From IMG/VR virus record IMGVR_UViG_3300044946_000177, positions 1 through 64,000 of that record: DNA of 64,000 bases; one strand, written 5' to 3'. The notes beneath the pieces were generated by a model that saw only the letters and a list, made by a program, of their open reading frames with translations, ran no database searches and was not told the DNA's origin. This document shows positions 24,799-34,554 of the stretch, in pieces (positions within the stretch are counted from its first letter, which is position 1; the number at the start of each line of letters is the position of its first letter). Made by a program: the position numbers and the translations under genes. The DNA comes from a virus.

Positions 24799-27700
24799 TC
24801 GATCAGCCTCCGGAACAGACGCCTGAGCAGCAAGCCGACGCCATGGCTGGCAGCGGCTTGCGCACCATCATGCGCCGCGCATTGCCTGCTAGCGCGAAGC
24901 CGCAACTCGAAGAAAAAACAGCGGCACCGTTTCAATTGTCCAGCGAAACGCCGGACGAAGATTATGCCGCGTTGAATCCCGGCATGCGTTTTGTCGGGCC
25001 TGATGGGCAGACACGCACAAAACCGTGGGAAGTCAGGGAAGGAACCGAGGAAGAAGACTACGATCTTGTTCCAGAAGGTAAGGTTTTTGTCGATCCTGCC
25101 GGACAAACTCGCACCAAGCCCGCTTATCAGGACGTCGACCTGACTGCCTCTACCCTTTATCACATGGCGGTCAACGACACCGAGCGGCGCAAGGCGCTCG
25201 ATCGGTCCTACCCCGGCAAGGTGCAGCAGGACACACAGGGGCGGTTCTATGTCGACGATGACGGCGTGCGCCGCCGCCCCAAAAACATGCTGGAAAGCCC
25301 GACGGGTATTATCTCTACTGTTGGCGGGGCAGGTGGTCCAATGGCGGGCAGCGCCCTGGGGGAAGTCGGTGGAGCTGTTGTTGGCGGACCTGTTGGAGCG
25401 GTAGCTGGCGCTGGTCTGGGCGGCGCGCTCGGGCAGGGCTTGAATGATCTGATTTTGAAATACGCAGGCGTCTATGACCGCTCGGCGGGAGAAGAGGCGA
25501 TCAATCTCAGCGAAGCCGGTGCGTTCGGCGCGGCAGGTTCGGCTGTGGGCCGAGTGGCTGGTGCAACTCTGGCCGGGGCCGGTGGAGCCAAGGCCGTTGC
25601 TAAAGGCAGCGCGCCTGGTGTCGCTGCGCATTTCCTCGGCGCAGATAAGGAATCGCTTCAGACTTCGTTGCGGATCGCGGCGGAAGGCGAGCACGAGTCT
25701 TCAAGCAAGATATTGCGAGCCTTCGGGATGACCGACCCCGGCACGCCGGTCCCGATCTCGGCCTGGGCGCACCACGCTCCGATGCTCCAAATTGAGCACG
25801 AAGTTCTGCATCCTCGCTTCCATATGGAAGAGCCTTTGAAACAGGGCCGAACTGCTTTCATGGAAAAGCAAGGAACATCCTTGCTTGGCGATCTCGGGGC
25901 TAAAGTCGAAGGAAGCCTGACAGAGCCTCTCGCGGCAGTATCGGGTCGCGAAGCCGGTCAGATGGCGATTGATCGAGCGTTGCAGGAGTCGTCTGCTCGT
26001 GAGACGGCCCTTCGTATGCGAATTGGTGAACAAAAAGCGGCTGCCGGCATGCAGGCACAGGCGGCTTTGCCCGAATACGAAGCACGTTTGGCTGCATTGC
26101 GCGATGCAGGCCAGCAGGCAGATGCCGCCGCAACCAAAGTGGTCGATGCAGGCTACAAGGCAATCGAGAAGGACGCCGAGAATGCCATGCGCGCGGCTAA
26201 AGCCGGGCATAACAGCGGCGATTTCTGGCAGTCAGTCGCCGAGAAGTTCAAAGATATTCGGGGAATGATCGGTGTACGTGCATCTGGCCGCTATGCTGGT
26301 TGGCGCGAATCTTTTGGCGAGATCGTTCCCGAACAAGGCGGGCTGGCAGAAGACGCACAGGCGTTTCTCGATGAGTTGCCTAAACCGTTTCAGGAAAACC
26401 ATCCTTCGTTGATCAAGCGCGTCGCGCAGTTGGCTGGCGAACAGGGCCACGATGGCGAATGGGTGCGTGAACCGGTTACGCTCGATCTCGCGTCCGCACA
26501 TGAGCTGCGTTCATTGTTCCGGCACAATATCGACTGGAGCGACTTGCCATCGGATGCTCGCAACGGCGCGTTGAAACTGTTTCAGGGCAAGCTCGATTCC
26601 GTCATTCATGGTGCTGATGTCCCGCTCGCCGCGCGCAAGGGGCTGGATGATATCGACAAGTGGTACGGCAAGGTCATGCCGATCTGGAACGACAAGCGTA
26701 TCCAGGCGGTCGTCGACGGCATACGGAACGGCCAGCCGGCCGACCCCAAAGAACTCGTAGAGATGATGATCAAGGAGGGCAATACCGATTTCAACAACAA
26801 GCTTCGCCGCATGCTAGGCCCTAATTTATGGTCCGGAATCAAGGGCGCATATTCCGAGAATCTAATTCGCAAGAATCGCGACCTGTGGGGCAATGTAAAT
26901 GGTACGTCGTTCGCGCGTGACGTTCTGGAGGATTATAATTCCGGGCTTCTCAAATCGATTCACGGCGAAGAAGGCGCTGAAAAGTTGCGCCGTCAAGCCC
27001 AATATGCATCTCTGCTCGACGGCAAGATGCCAATTCCCACTCGCACAGGCGACACGACGCTTGATGTCATCGAACGCGCCCGGCAGACCCAGATAGCAAT
27101 CGAGAAGGAAGCCGAGAAAAACCCGATCGGCTTGCTCAAGGATGAACTCAAACGGCTTTCTCAGCAAGAGCGGCAACTGGAAGGCGCAGAGCGACGCGCG
27201 ACCCAGCGCGATCCGTTCAAATTCCTGATTGACAAGTCTGTAGGTGCTTCTAAAGCGGCCGACAAGATCGCATCAAGCGAAGACCTGATCATCGCATATG
27301 CAGCCCGAGTTGGAGAAAACTCCCCTGAGTGGGAAGCGATGAAGCAATTCATTGCCAAGCGTATTTTTACCGACACAGTTGAACCGAAGGATCGACTCAA
27401 AAAGATTTCTCCCGAAGTCAGCGAACTGGTGTTGCGAACGAAGTTGGCTGATGCGCAGCGCTTGGCCAAAGACATGGAATTCCTGAAGCCTCGCACCGAT
27501 GCGGGCTCCGGTACATCCATTCTGGCTACATCAAAAGTTACACATCCTTTTGGAAGTGGAGTTATCGGAAAGACTTCTCAAGCCGCATTAAAGCCGATCG
27601 GTGGCGGCCCCGTAGCTCGCGGTTTCTTGGATAGTTACTATGACCTCCTGGCTAAGCTGATGGAATCGCCGTCGACCATGCGATGGGTCATGAAAGGGTT

Positions 27701-29372
27701 GGAAGGCAACCCGCAATCCCGCGAAATCGTCAAAGCGCAGATTCAGCGCTGGATGCAAAAGGCTGGCCCCCTTGGGGCGGCGGTCGGCGAAAGCCAGTAT
27801 CAGGCTGGCTCGGAAGGGCTCCCGCCGTCCCAGGAAAATTCGGAAGGTGGTAACCAGATACCTCAAGGCGGCCCAGCACCGCACGCCCAGTTGCAGGGGC
27901 CGCCCGGCGCGGTGCTGTCGGATGAGAGTCCTGATCCCGTTCGTCCCGGCGCGCAGTACGCCTCAAATGAACCGGCGAAACCCGAGAGCGCTCTGCCGCA
28001 AGAACCGTCCAATTTCCTAGCTGACGCCGATCCGGCTCAGCAGGCGCAGCAAGCCCGCGAGGTCGCGGCACAGCGGCAGCGCCAGGCTGTCCAGCCCGCC
28101 GAGGGACGCCAGGAAGGCGCGTTCACCGACGCGCTGTTCGACGCGCTCATTCCTGGCCGTGCCGCTGTCCGGTCGCTGACGCAGGGCGAGTATGGAAAGG
28201 CTGCCGTAGAGGCCGGCGCGTCCGCGATGCCTTACGCAGGAAAAGCGCTTGGCGCCGCGGTTCAAGCTGCTCCGATGCTGACCAAGGCCGTTGCCGCTTC
28301 CACCGCCGCCTTGACATCGTTGTTCATGGATACGTCGGAAGGCGCTTCCAAGCTCTCGCCCGAAGACCAGTCACGCATCCGGATGATGCAAGAAAAGTCC
28401 AAGCAGGAACAGCAGAACCGGGCCAAGGATGCTGAGCTGCGGAAGAAGGAAGCCGACGAAAAGGCGGATCGCGACGCCAAAGCCGCTCAAGCCGCGGCGC
28501 AGACTCAGGCCGATTTGCAGGCAAAACTTGCCCAGATCGAGGCAGACAAGCAGCGCGAACAAGCGCGGATCGAGGAGGAGCACAAGGCAGCCGAGCAGCG
28601 CGCAGCGGAAGAGACAATCAAAGCGAATGCGGCCGAGAACAAGCGTATGGCCGAGCGGCCTTTCCGGGAGAAACATCCGGACGCGGATTTGGGCATGTTC
28701 ATGGGCGGCATTGCCGCTGCTGCGATCCTTCCTGGCGCCACCCAGGCTTACAGGCAGTGGGCGTTTAACACCTACTTGAAGGATTGGGAAAAATTGGATG
28801 CGGTTGCGACGCAAGCACTAAAAACCGGTACGCGCGAAGAGCAGCGATTGGCTATCAATCGACTGACGGCCGCAGCCGGCGAGTTGGCGAAGCGCGAAGG
28901 AAAACTGGAAAAGTACCCGTGGCTTACGCAATTGGCAGCGCCTACCATCGCGGCGGAAATGAGCATGTTGCCGGCCGAGATTGATATAAGGCAGCCTTAC
29001 GGAACCAAGGCTCACGAATCCGCGGTCGATTATTACACTGATCCTGCGACCTATGCCGGATTGGGACTTGTCGCCGGAGGCGGTTTCGGACTCGGTCATT
29101 ATTCGCGCGAAGCAGCTGAGGGGCTTCTTCCAAAAAGCAAAATACCGACCGGTACGGCCGGCACAGTCAAGACGTTCGAGGAGCGTAACACGGCTGAAGC
29201 AATCGCAGCAGAAGCTGCGGCCAAGAAGAAGGCTGAATCTGTCGCGAAGCGCAAAGCAACGCTTGAAGCGAAAAAGAAGGCCGAAGCCAAAGCGGAAAAG
29301 AAGGAAGAGGAGCCGCGCAAGGCCAAGGTACCGCGCGGCGGCTCTAAGATTTACGGACTGAGGGACGAATGA
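24795..29372 (+). CDS. Giant internal/ejection virion protein (1525 aa)
   Basis: A 1525-residue protein placed last in the head-tail block, as is usual for the large DNA-ejection protein of podoviruses. Residues 54-78, 87-110 and about 135-164 are three copies of a short module ending in a D-G-x-x-R-x-K/R-P motif (FVGPDGQTRTKPW; FVDPAGQTRTKP; FYVDDDGVRRRPKN). A glycine-zipper stretch follows at 176-215 (VGGAVVGGPVGAVAGAGLGG), suited to membrane insertion. Most of the rest is helical, with long Ala/Glu/Lys coiled coils around 1190-1290 and a Lys/Ala tail. No transglycosylase or peptidase motif was found. Confidence 0.65.
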   Translation: MIDQPPEQTPEQQADAMAGSGLRTIMRRALPASAKPQLEEKTAAPFQLSSETPDEDYAALNPGMRFVGPDGQTRTKPWEVREGTEEEDYDLVPEGKVFVDPAGQTRTKPAYQDVDLTASTLYHMAVNDTERRKALDRSYPGKVQQDTQGRFYVDDDGVRRRPKNMLESPTGIISTVGGAGGPMAGSALGEVGGAVVGGPVGAVAGAGLGGALGQGLNDLILKYAGVYDRSAGEEAINLSEAGAFGAAGSAVGRVAGATLAGAGGAKAVAKGSAPGVAAHFLGADKESLQTSLRIAAEGEHESSSKILRAFGMTDPGTPVPISAWAHHAPMLQIEHEVLHPRFHMEEPLKQGRTAFMEKQGTSLLGDLGAKVEGSLTEPLAAVSGREAGQMAIDRALQESSARETALRMRIGEQKAAAGMQAQAALPEYEARLAALRDAGQQADAAATKVVDAGYKAIEKDAENAMRAAKAGHNSGDFWQSVAEKFKDIRGMIGVRASGRYAGWRESFGEIVPEQGGLAEDAQAFLDELPKPFQENHPSLIKRVAQLAGEQGHDGEWVREPVTLDLASAHELRSLFRHNIDWSDLPSDARNGALKLFQGKLDSVIHGADVPLAARKGLDDIDKWYGKVMPIWNDKRIQAVVDGIRNGQPADPKELVEMMIKEGNTDFNNKLRRMLGPNLWSGIKGAYSENLIRKNRDLWGNVNGTSFARDVLEDYNSGLLKSIHGEEGAEKLRRQAQYASLLDGKMPIPTRTGDTTLDVIERARQTQIAIEKEAEKNPIGLLKDELKRLSQQERQLEGAERRATQRDPFKFLIDKSVGASKAADKIASSEDLIIAYAARVGENSPEWEAMKQFIAKRIFTDTVEPKDRLKKISPEVSELVLRTKLADAQRLAKDMEFLKPRTDAGSGTSILATSKVTHPFGSGVIGKTSQAALKPIGGGPVARGFLDSYYDLLAKLMESPSTMRWVMKGLEGNPQSREIVKAQIQRWMQKAGPLGAAVGESQYQAGSEGLPPSQENSEGGNQIPQGGPAPHAQLQGPPGAVLSDESPDPVRPGAQYASNEPAKPESALPQEPSNFLADADPAQQAQQAREVAAQRQRQAVQPAEGRQEGAFTDALFDALIPGRAAVRSLTQGEYGKAAVEAGASAMPYAGKALGAAVQAAPMLTKAVAASTAALTSLFMDTSEGASKLSPEDQSRIRMMQEKSKQEQQNRAKDAELRKKEADEKADRDAKAAQAAAQTQADLQAKLAQIEADKQREQARIEEEHKAAEQRAAEETIKANAAENKRMAERPFREKHPDADLGMFMGGIAAAAILPGATQAYRQWAFNTYLKDWEKLDAVATQALKTGTREEQRLAINRLTAAAGELAKREGKLEKYPWLTQLAAPTIAAEMSMLPAEIDIRQPYGTKAHESAVDYYTDPATYAGLGLVAGGGFGLGHYSREAAEGLLPKSKIPTGTAGTVKTFEERNTAEAIAAEAAAKKKAESVAKRKATLEAKKKAEAKAEKKEEEPRKAKVPRGGSKIYGLRDE

Positions 29373-29608
29373 GCGCCAAGGAGAAGATCGAGGAGCTCGC
29401 GCTGCGCGTCGCCCAAGATGCACTGGATCCGAGCGCGACCCCCGAGGACCGCCGCGAGGCGTTGAAAATACTCAATCCGCACTATACGATGCTGTTGAAA
29501 TCTAAAGTAAAGGATGACTTGCCCGCCGAAGGCGGGTTCGACTTTGATCGATTCAACCAGGAGAACCGCGATGGTCGACCCGGAAATATACGACGAGTTG
29601 CGTCCTGA
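29369..29608 (+). CDS. Hypothetical protein (79 aa)
   Basis: Not recognised. ATGA overlap with the giant protein gene. Charged helices (AKEKIEELALRVAQDALDP, then EDRREALKILNPHYTMLL). The size and place suggest a small tail or packaging accessory. The 3' end overlaps the next gene by 38 bases. Confidence 0.5.
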   Translation: MSAKEKIEELALRVAQDALDPSATPEDRREALKILNPHYTMLLKSKVKDDLPAEGGFDFDRFNQENRDGRPGNIRRVAS

Positions 29609-29741
29609 TCCGAAGCAGCCTCCTGTCATGCTTGAACCGTGGCAGTGGGAGATTTGGCAACCGCTATTGGACCGCCTGAAGAAGGAAAAACGCGATGAGC
29701 GACCCGGCACGAAAGTGGGAAGTCATTCAGGACGAGCCTGA
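29571..29741 (+). CDS. Small hypothetical protein (56 aa)
   Basis: ATG 29571 is chosen because CAGGAGAA lies eight bases upstream. The peptide MVDPEIYDELRPDPKQPPVM and LEPWQWEIWQPLLDRLKK has protein-like composition, Trp-rich and amphipathic, unlike shadow frames. Overlaps genes on both sides. Function unknown. Confidence 0.45.
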   Translation: MVDPEIYDELRPDPKQPPVMLEPWQWEIWQPLLDRLKKEKRDERPGTKVGSHSGRA

Positions 29742-30000
29742 AGAGACGGATGCTCCTTTGACAAAGGCTCAGGAGCGACAAGACGCCGCACCTCCTGGGC
29801 TCGATCTCCTGTTGCTGAGCTTGAAGACGCTGTCTCAGCGCACGCTCTCTGCCATCGCCAATCTCTTCACCCTGGTGACCATGACAGGCACGTGGTGGCT
29901 GTGGTACAAGACGCCGGACCCCAACCCGACCCAGATCGTGAGCCTGTCGATCTTCGCCGCGTTCGTGCTTGCGGCCAACTGGCTGGTGAGGCGGAAATGA
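29695..30000 (+). CDS. Two-transmembrane protein, holin candidate (101 aa)
   Basis: Residues about 53-71 (AIANLFTLVTMTGTWWLW) and 81-97 (VSLSIFAAFVLAANWLV) are two membrane helices separated by a short Pro-rich turn, with a charged N-terminus and a basic RRK end. This is the layout of class II-like holins, which make the inner-membrane hole for lysis. No lysin gene is adjacent (the lysin is 7.4 kb downstream), so holin is only a candidate. Its TGA overlaps the next ATG pair. Confidence 0.45.
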   Translation: MSDPARKWEVIQDEPEETDAPLTKAQERQDAAPPGLDLLLLSLKTLSQRTLSAIANLFTLVTMTGTWWLWYKTPDPNPTQIVSLSIFAAFVLAANWLVRRK

Positions 30001-30437
30001 TGAAGTGCCTGTCTGTTTTTGCGTGCCTGCTGCTGGCTGGAATCAGCCCGCTTCGAGCGCAAAGCAATGTGCGTCTTGCGCCCCCAAATCTTGGGCTCCA
30101 GAGCCAAACTTGCGGCTCGGCCGTATCGAGTTGCGTCTTGAAGGCCAGCAACGGCTTCTTGCTGGGGGTTTACGCCGAATGCACGGCGGCCTGTTGGATC
30201 ATGATATTCAACTCGACGACCGCGCCGGCCAACGGATCGACGACGGCGGGCGACGGAAGCGGGGCGTCCGGTAACCTGGTCGATTGCGTCGACGTGGCGG
30301 CGGGTTCGTCCCGATCCCTCACTTATCCGAATTACCCCGTATGGTATTCGGTCGGAATCACGGTTGCCATCAGCTCGACCGCATGCGCTACGCTGACCCT
30401 TTCAACGGTCGGTTTTGTGCGAGGGACTTATCAATGA
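30000..30437 (+). CDS. Fibre-region protein with Sec signal peptide (145 aa)
   Basis: Starts MKCLSVFACLLLAGISPL, followed by R-A-Q-S, a typical signal peptide with an A-x-A-like cleavage site; ATG 29997 is an alternative one codon earlier. The mature part has six Cys and is beta-rich (QTCGSAVSSCVLKASNGFL; ECTAACWIMIFNSTTAP). It resembles small Rhizobiales phage proteins beside fibres. Secretion to the periplasm is implied by sequence; its role in a virion module is unclear. Confidence 0.6.
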   Translation: MKCLSVFACLLLAGISPLRAQSNVRLAPPNLGLQSQTCGSAVSSCVLKASNGFLLGVYAECTAACWIMIFNSTTAPANGSTTAGDGSGASGNLVDCVDVAAGSSRSLTYPNYPVWYSVGITVAISSTACATLTLSTVGFVRGTYQ

Positions 30438-31396
30438 TCTGGAGAATCCTCGCATTCATGCTGCTTGCCCACGCTGCTTGGGCACAGCAGATATCGGGCG
30501 GCGCTGGGGGCGGCTCATCTTCTTCTCTCGTGATCGGCGCCACGACAATCACGGGCGGGGCCACGACGCAGGTGCTATTCAACCTGGGAGGCGTCCTCAG
30601 CTCGGACAGCGGCCTTACTTATGCAGGCAGCGGCGGGGCTCTGACGCTCAGCGGCGCGGCGCTAGGGGCAACAGCCGCCTTCACGATAAATCCCGCAAGC
30701 GCCAGCGGAAACCTGGCGGTATTTCAGGTTAATGGCACGAACGAGTTTACTATCAGCGCCGGAGGCGTTATTCAGCCCGCGACGCGCATGATTTCACCAG
30801 ATATTCGAACCTCATCGAACAACAGCTACATGTCCACGAGTGGATATTCTGCTAAATCGACAGGCACGTACCAGTGGACAGCGAGCGCGGATGCCACTGC
30901 GGCACCGGATACGGTGCTTTCGAGGAATGCCGCGGGAGTAGCCCAAATCGGGACCACGGCTGCTAATGCTCTGGGCAGCCTTCTCTTGACGAACATAACG
31001 GCGAGCGGGGCCAACGTAAATTTCAGCGGCATAAACGCCACTACCGAAACCGACATGTTGTGCTTCAATACCAGCACCGGACTTGTTACTCATAGCACTG
31101 TTGCGCAACAGTGCACCGTGTCGGATGTAACAAAGAAGCGTGATATTGTTCCGATTGATCCGCATTACGCGCTGGACGTCGCACTCGGCATGGACCCGAT
31201 TTGGTTCCGTTATCGTCCTGAAGCCGACATGGGCGCCGACATCCATGCGGGATTCACGATGCAACGCGTCGCCTCGGTCGAACCTCGCCTGGCGACGGAC
31301 ACTGGCGTGAAATACGGAGAGTTGAGTCCGATCTGGGCTGGGGCCATCCAGGCGCTCAAGAACGAGATTGACGACCTGAGAGGCAAGTTGCGGTGA
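30434..31396 (+). CDS. Tail fibre with signal peptide and S74 chaperone domain (320 aa)
   Basis: ATG 30434 overlaps the previous stop as ATGA. MIWRILAFMLLAHAAWAQQ is a signal-peptide-like start. The middle is a low-charge beta repeat (GGALTLSGAALGATAAFTI). The C-terminus matches the intramolecular chaperone/peptidase S74 domain: VSDVTKKRDIVPID with the Ser-Asp cleavage site and Lys, then MDPIWFRYRP, IHAGFTMQRVASVEPRLA and AIQALKNEIDDLRGKL. S74 domains trimerise fibres and then cut themselves off. A fibre with a secretion signal is unusual. Confidence 0.7.
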   Translation: MIWRILAFMLLAHAAWAQQISGGAGGGSSSSLVIGATTITGGATTQVLFNLGGVLSSDSGLTYAGSGGALTLSGAALGATAAFTINPASASGNLAVFQVNGTNEFTISAGGVIQPATRMISPDIRTSSNNSYMSTSGYSAKSTGTYQWTASADATAAPDTVLSRNAAGVAQIGTTAANALGSLLLTNITASGANVNFSGINATTETDMLCFNTSTGLVTHSTVAQQCTVSDVTKKRDIVPIDPHYALDVALGMDPIWFRYRPEADMGADIHAGFTMQRVASVEPRLATDTGVKYGELSPIWAGAIQALKNEIDDLRGKLR

Positions 31397-31402
31397 AATG
31401 CG

Positions 31403-33187
31403 ATGATATCTCGTCGTCGACTACTCATCTCGGCAGCGGTGTTGACCTGCCCTTTTCGCGCGGCTGCGCAAATAGTAGGCGGTGGAGGCGCTACGCCGGT
31501 AACTTGGTATGCCGATAGCGTCGCAGGCAGTGATTCCAATCCGGGCACGTCTCAAGCCCTTCCATTTCAAACGTTGGCGGCCGTGAAGACGGCTATCGCG
31601 GCAAATCCAACTCACACCAGCGTTGCCCTCAAGTGCGGATCTTCGTTTCGCGAAGAAATCAGCACCGCGACTTCGATTGTTTCCTACGGCTCCGGCGCAG
31701 CCCCAATCATCGATGGCGCCAATGTCGTCACAGGCTGGACGCTGACCGCCGGACAGACCACGGTGTGGCAGCAGAGCGTGACGATCGACGTAGTGGACAT
31801 CAGCCGCTTGACTGCATACCAAAATGGGCTTTTGCTGCTGCGAGTCGCCAACGTGGCTACGTGCGCCTCGACCCCCGGATCGTTCGTCGACCCCGGTGAA
31901 CCGTTATCGAGCCCCGTCACGGTGCAAATCAATCCTGGCGGCGCTAATAATCCCAACACCGATGGCAACACCTACGAAGTATCCGTCCGCGAGTACGGAA
32001 TTCAGTGCAGCGGCGATGATTCTGTTGTTATCGGAATCAACACCAAGCGTCAGTTAATCAACAATGGCTCCTGCATTCTTATAGGCTTGGGCCAGACGAT
32101 AATAAACGTGCTGGCACAGGATGGCACCAAGCACAACCTATGGACTGGAAACGGATCAAATGTTGTAGATAGCATTTGTTGCCGTTGGGATGCGCCAACC
32201 TCGGTTGAACCCGTCAATAATCCGATCATTTCCTACGCAAACTCGCCGGAGACTCTCTCTGGCAACACGATCAGCCTTACTCGCGTTGGCGTGTTTTCGG
32301 ATGTGGGATACGTCTCAAATTCTGCGGCCTATTATGACCACGACGACTTGATGACGCTATTGACTAATTTTAATGCTCAGCAAGTATGGATCGGCGGGTG
32401 CAACGGGATCGGTCCCATCGCAAAGAACGTGACGGTCAATGGCTATTTCGCGACGCTCAGCTCTGAATTTGGAGTTGGCGCAACCGCCGATAATGGGGCG
32501 CTGAATTACATCCAGGTGAACGACACTGTTTTTGCGAATACCAATCAGGATTTTTCTTTTGCCCCCGCATCCGCTGGCGGTCCGATCGTGCTCAGCCATT
32601 CCGTCCTGTACGACGATGGATCGAACAACGCCTGCATCAACTTCAACAGCACGTTGAACAAGGTTAAATTGTCGTTTCTGAATTGGGTATTCTACCACGC
32701 CGCAAACCGCCGGACCTTCTTCGATTCGACCGGCTGGACCTCGGGCTCGCTTACTCTCAAGTATTGCATCTTCATGCACTCGACGGGCGGCAACATGCTC
32801 GTCATTCCGACCACAGTTCCGTATGTCGGCGATTACAATGTGTTCGTTGGGGCCACGGCTACGAGCCTGAGCCTGACCTACAACGGGACGACCTACACGA
32901 CGCTCGCGACGTGGCAGGCGGCGACCGGGCAGGACATGCATTCGATCGCGCTGGGAGCCTCCGATGTGGCGGCGCTGTTCTCGGGCACCGTGGCGAACGG
33001 GGACTTCCGGCTTGGCAGCACAGGTGCGGGCGCGCAGGCTGCGGCAATCGGCGCCGGACCTCAGTTCCATTGGGATTGGGTGGCAAAGGCTGTGGCCTCC
33101 GGGCCGCCGAGCCGATGGCCGACGCCGCCTCTCACGCTCGCTAACGCGCAGACCTACATTCAAAACCCTTCAGCATGGAGTTTCTGA
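31403..33187 (+). CDS. Beta-helix protein with Tat-like signal, depolymerase candidate (594 aa)
   Basis: Begins MISRRRLLISAAVLTCPF and then R-A-A-A-Q. The triple Arg before a hydrophobic run fits a Tat-type signal. The first mature segment (TWYADSVAGSDSNPGTSQA, LPFQTLAAVKTAIA) is the usual opening of right-handed beta-helix (pectate-lyase-like) proteins. The body continues as short strands with Asn turns (NHSVLYDDGSNN-like pieces, ILSHSVLYDDGSNNACINF). Such proteins bind or degrade surface polysaccharide. The catalytic residues are not obvious. It sits between two fibre-type genes. Confidence 0.6.
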   Translation: MISRRRLLISAAVLTCPFRAAAQIVGGGGATPVTWYADSVAGSDSNPGTSQALPFQTLAAVKTAIAANPTHTSVALKCGSSFREEISTATSIVSYGSGAAPIIDGANVVTGWTLTAGQTTVWQQSVTIDVVDISRLTAYQNGLLLLRVANVATCASTPGSFVDPGEPLSSPVTVQINPGGANNPNTDGNTYEVSVREYGIQCSGDDSVVIGINTKRQLINNGSCILIGLGQTIINVLAQDGTKHNLWTGNGSNVVDSICCRWDAPTSVEPVNNPIISYANSPETLSGNTISLTRVGVFSDVGYVSNSAAYYDHDDLMTLLTNFNAQQVWIGGCNGIGPIAKNVTVNGYFATLSSEFGVGATADNGALNYIQVNDTVFANTNQDFSFAPASAGGPIVLSHSVLYDDGSNNACINFNSTLNKVKLSFLNWVFYHAANRRTFFDSTGWTSGSLTLKYCIFMHSTGGNMLVIPTTVPYVGDYNVFVGATATSLSLTYNGTTYTTLATWQAATGQDMHSIALGASDVAALFSGTVANGDFRLGSTGAGAQAAAIGAGPQFHWDWVAKAVASGPPSRWPTPPLTLANAQTYIQNPSAWSF

Positions 33188-33807
33188 TGACCATCTCTCT
33201 CGCCCCGAACGTCTGGAATATCCGCTACAGCCCGAAGATGCCGCTGCATCCGGCGGCGCTGGCTGGAGGCGGCTGGACCTTCGCCTTTCCGGTCGCGCCG
33301 GCTGGCGCATGCCCGGCACCGGCTACGCAGCCGCCAAACTACAACGTGTCTAACTGTCCGCACGTCGACTATGTGACCACCAACTACAATCGGGCAGTTG
33401 TCGGAAAATCGATCACGATGGCTGGGAGTGTCACCGGAAACAATCCGGTTTTCGACTTTCATACCGCTTCCGACAACACCGGCCTTACACCGGCAACCGT
33501 TCGCCTGCTCATCGAGACCAGGGGGGACGGGCTTTTAATAAATCCAGAAGGCCGCTGGTGGTCGAATCCGATTTCGTTTCCCTTAGCGCTCGGCGCGTTT
33601 TCGATCACGGTGGCACTGACACCCGATCAGTGGTCAGATGTCGATGGACAGTTCGGCACCGCTGACCCGGCGGGATTCGCCTCATCTTTGAAAGATTGCG
33701 GACCGCTCGGCATGACGTTCGGCGGCGGTTCATTCTTCGGCCATGGCGTGTATCTGACCGCAGGGTCAGCCAACTTCAACCTTACGGCTTTTGAGATTAA
33801 TCCATGA
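33187..33807 (+). CDS. Fibre-region beta protein (206 aa)
   Basis: ATG 33187 overlaps the beta-helix stop by one base; an in-frame ATG at 33175 is possible but overlaps more. A beta-rich protein (WTFAFPVAPAGACPAPA; SITMAGSVTGNNPVFDFHT; RLLIETRGDGLLINPEGRW). The pattern with conserved GRWWSNP and LTPDQWSDVDG segments suggests a carbohydrate-binding or concanavalin-like fold. This is inferred, not proved. No signal peptide is visible, unlike its neighbours. Confidence 0.5.
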   Translation: MTISLAPNVWNIRYSPKMPLHPAALAGGGWTFAFPVAPAGACPAPATQPPNYNVSNCPHVDYVTTNYNRAVVGKSITMAGSVTGNNPVFDFHTASDNTGLTPATVRLLIETRGDGLLINPEGRWWSNPISFPLALGAFSITVALTPDQWSDVDGQFGTADPAGFASSLKDCGPLGMTFGGGSFFGHGVYLTAGSANFNLTAFEINP

Positions 33808-33816
33808 GGGCGCCCG

Positions 33817-34071
33817 ATGCGCAGATTCCTTCTTCTGCTCCTAGCCGCTCCAGCTGCGGCTCAGCAGCTCCCGCCGCTCGACCCCGCGACCCAGCTCGGC
33901 GTCTGCCAGCAGCAGAAGGCCATCTTCCTTTCCGACAGCGAGCAGGCGCAGACGCTGATGCGACAGCTTGCGGCTGAGGTGGCAGGACTCAAGGCGAAGC
34001 TCGCCGATGCCGACCGCCAGCATGAGGCCGATGAAGCCGCGTTGCGCAGCGCAATCGAGGACGCAAAATGA
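33817..34071 (+). CDS. Signal peptide plus coiled-coil protein (84 aa)
   Basis: MRRFLLLLLAAPAAAQQ is a clear signal peptide with AAA-Q cleavage. The mature 67 residues are a helix/coiled coil (CQQQKAIFLSDSEQAQTLM, then AEVAGLKAKLADADRQHEA). It could be a periplasmic spacer or a spanin-like subunit, but no lipobox is present. GAGGGCGCCCG precedes the ATG. Its stop overlaps the next ATG as ATGA. Confidence 0.55.
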   Translation: MRRFLLLLLAAPAAAQQLPPLDPATQLGVCQQQKAIFLSDSEQAQTLMRQLAAEVAGLKAKLADADRQHEADEAALRSAIEDAK

Positions 34072-34550
34072 CCGTCACCCAGAGCGGACTCGTCACCCCC
34101 AACCACGCTGCCATGTGGTCGACGACCGGCGTAATTGTTGATGGTGGCCCGATGCCCACGGGGCGGGTGATTGTTTCCGGCCGCGGGCTCAATTTCAACA
34201 CGACTGCCGATCAGCCTATTGCAATCCCGCAATACATAACTTCCTTCCGGATCGCCAACATCATCATCACCAATGCTTCGATCAGCCTGACGACGGCGCA
34301 AGGCGGGTTCTACCCGGCCGCCTCCAAGGGCGGCACGCCGATCGTGGCGAACTCGCAGGCATACTCGGCGCTGACGACGCCGGCCGGGCTGATGACTGCC
34401 ACGCTGGCGTCATTTGGATCCGGCACGCGGTTTTCGTCGGCGAATCTCGGGACGATCGGCGGCCTCCTTGCGATCTGGTTTTCGCTTTCAGTTGCTCAAG
34501 GTGCGGCGGCGACTGCGGACATCTACTTCGTAATTGATAATTTGAGTTGA
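34068..34550 (+). CDS. Fibre-region protein with shared anchor motif (160 aa)
   Basis: The start VTQSGLVTPNHAAMWSTTGV closely resembles the mature start of the next protein (VVQSGFVTPGHGVNWITNGV), so the two share an N-terminal anchor of about 30 residues. The rest is beta-rich and low in charge (YITSFRIANIIITNASISL; LASFGSGTRFSSANLGTIG). It lacks a signal peptide. It may attach to the same site as the tailspike. Confidence 0.5.
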   Translation: MTVTQSGLVTPNHAAMWSTTGVIVDGGPMPTGRVIVSGRGLNFNTTADQPIAIPQYITSFRIANIIITNASISLTTAQGGFYPAASKGGTPIVANSQAYSALTTPAGLMTATLASFGSGTRFSSANLGTIGGLLAIWFSLSVAQGAAATADIYFVIDNLS

Positions 34551-34554
34551 GCGC

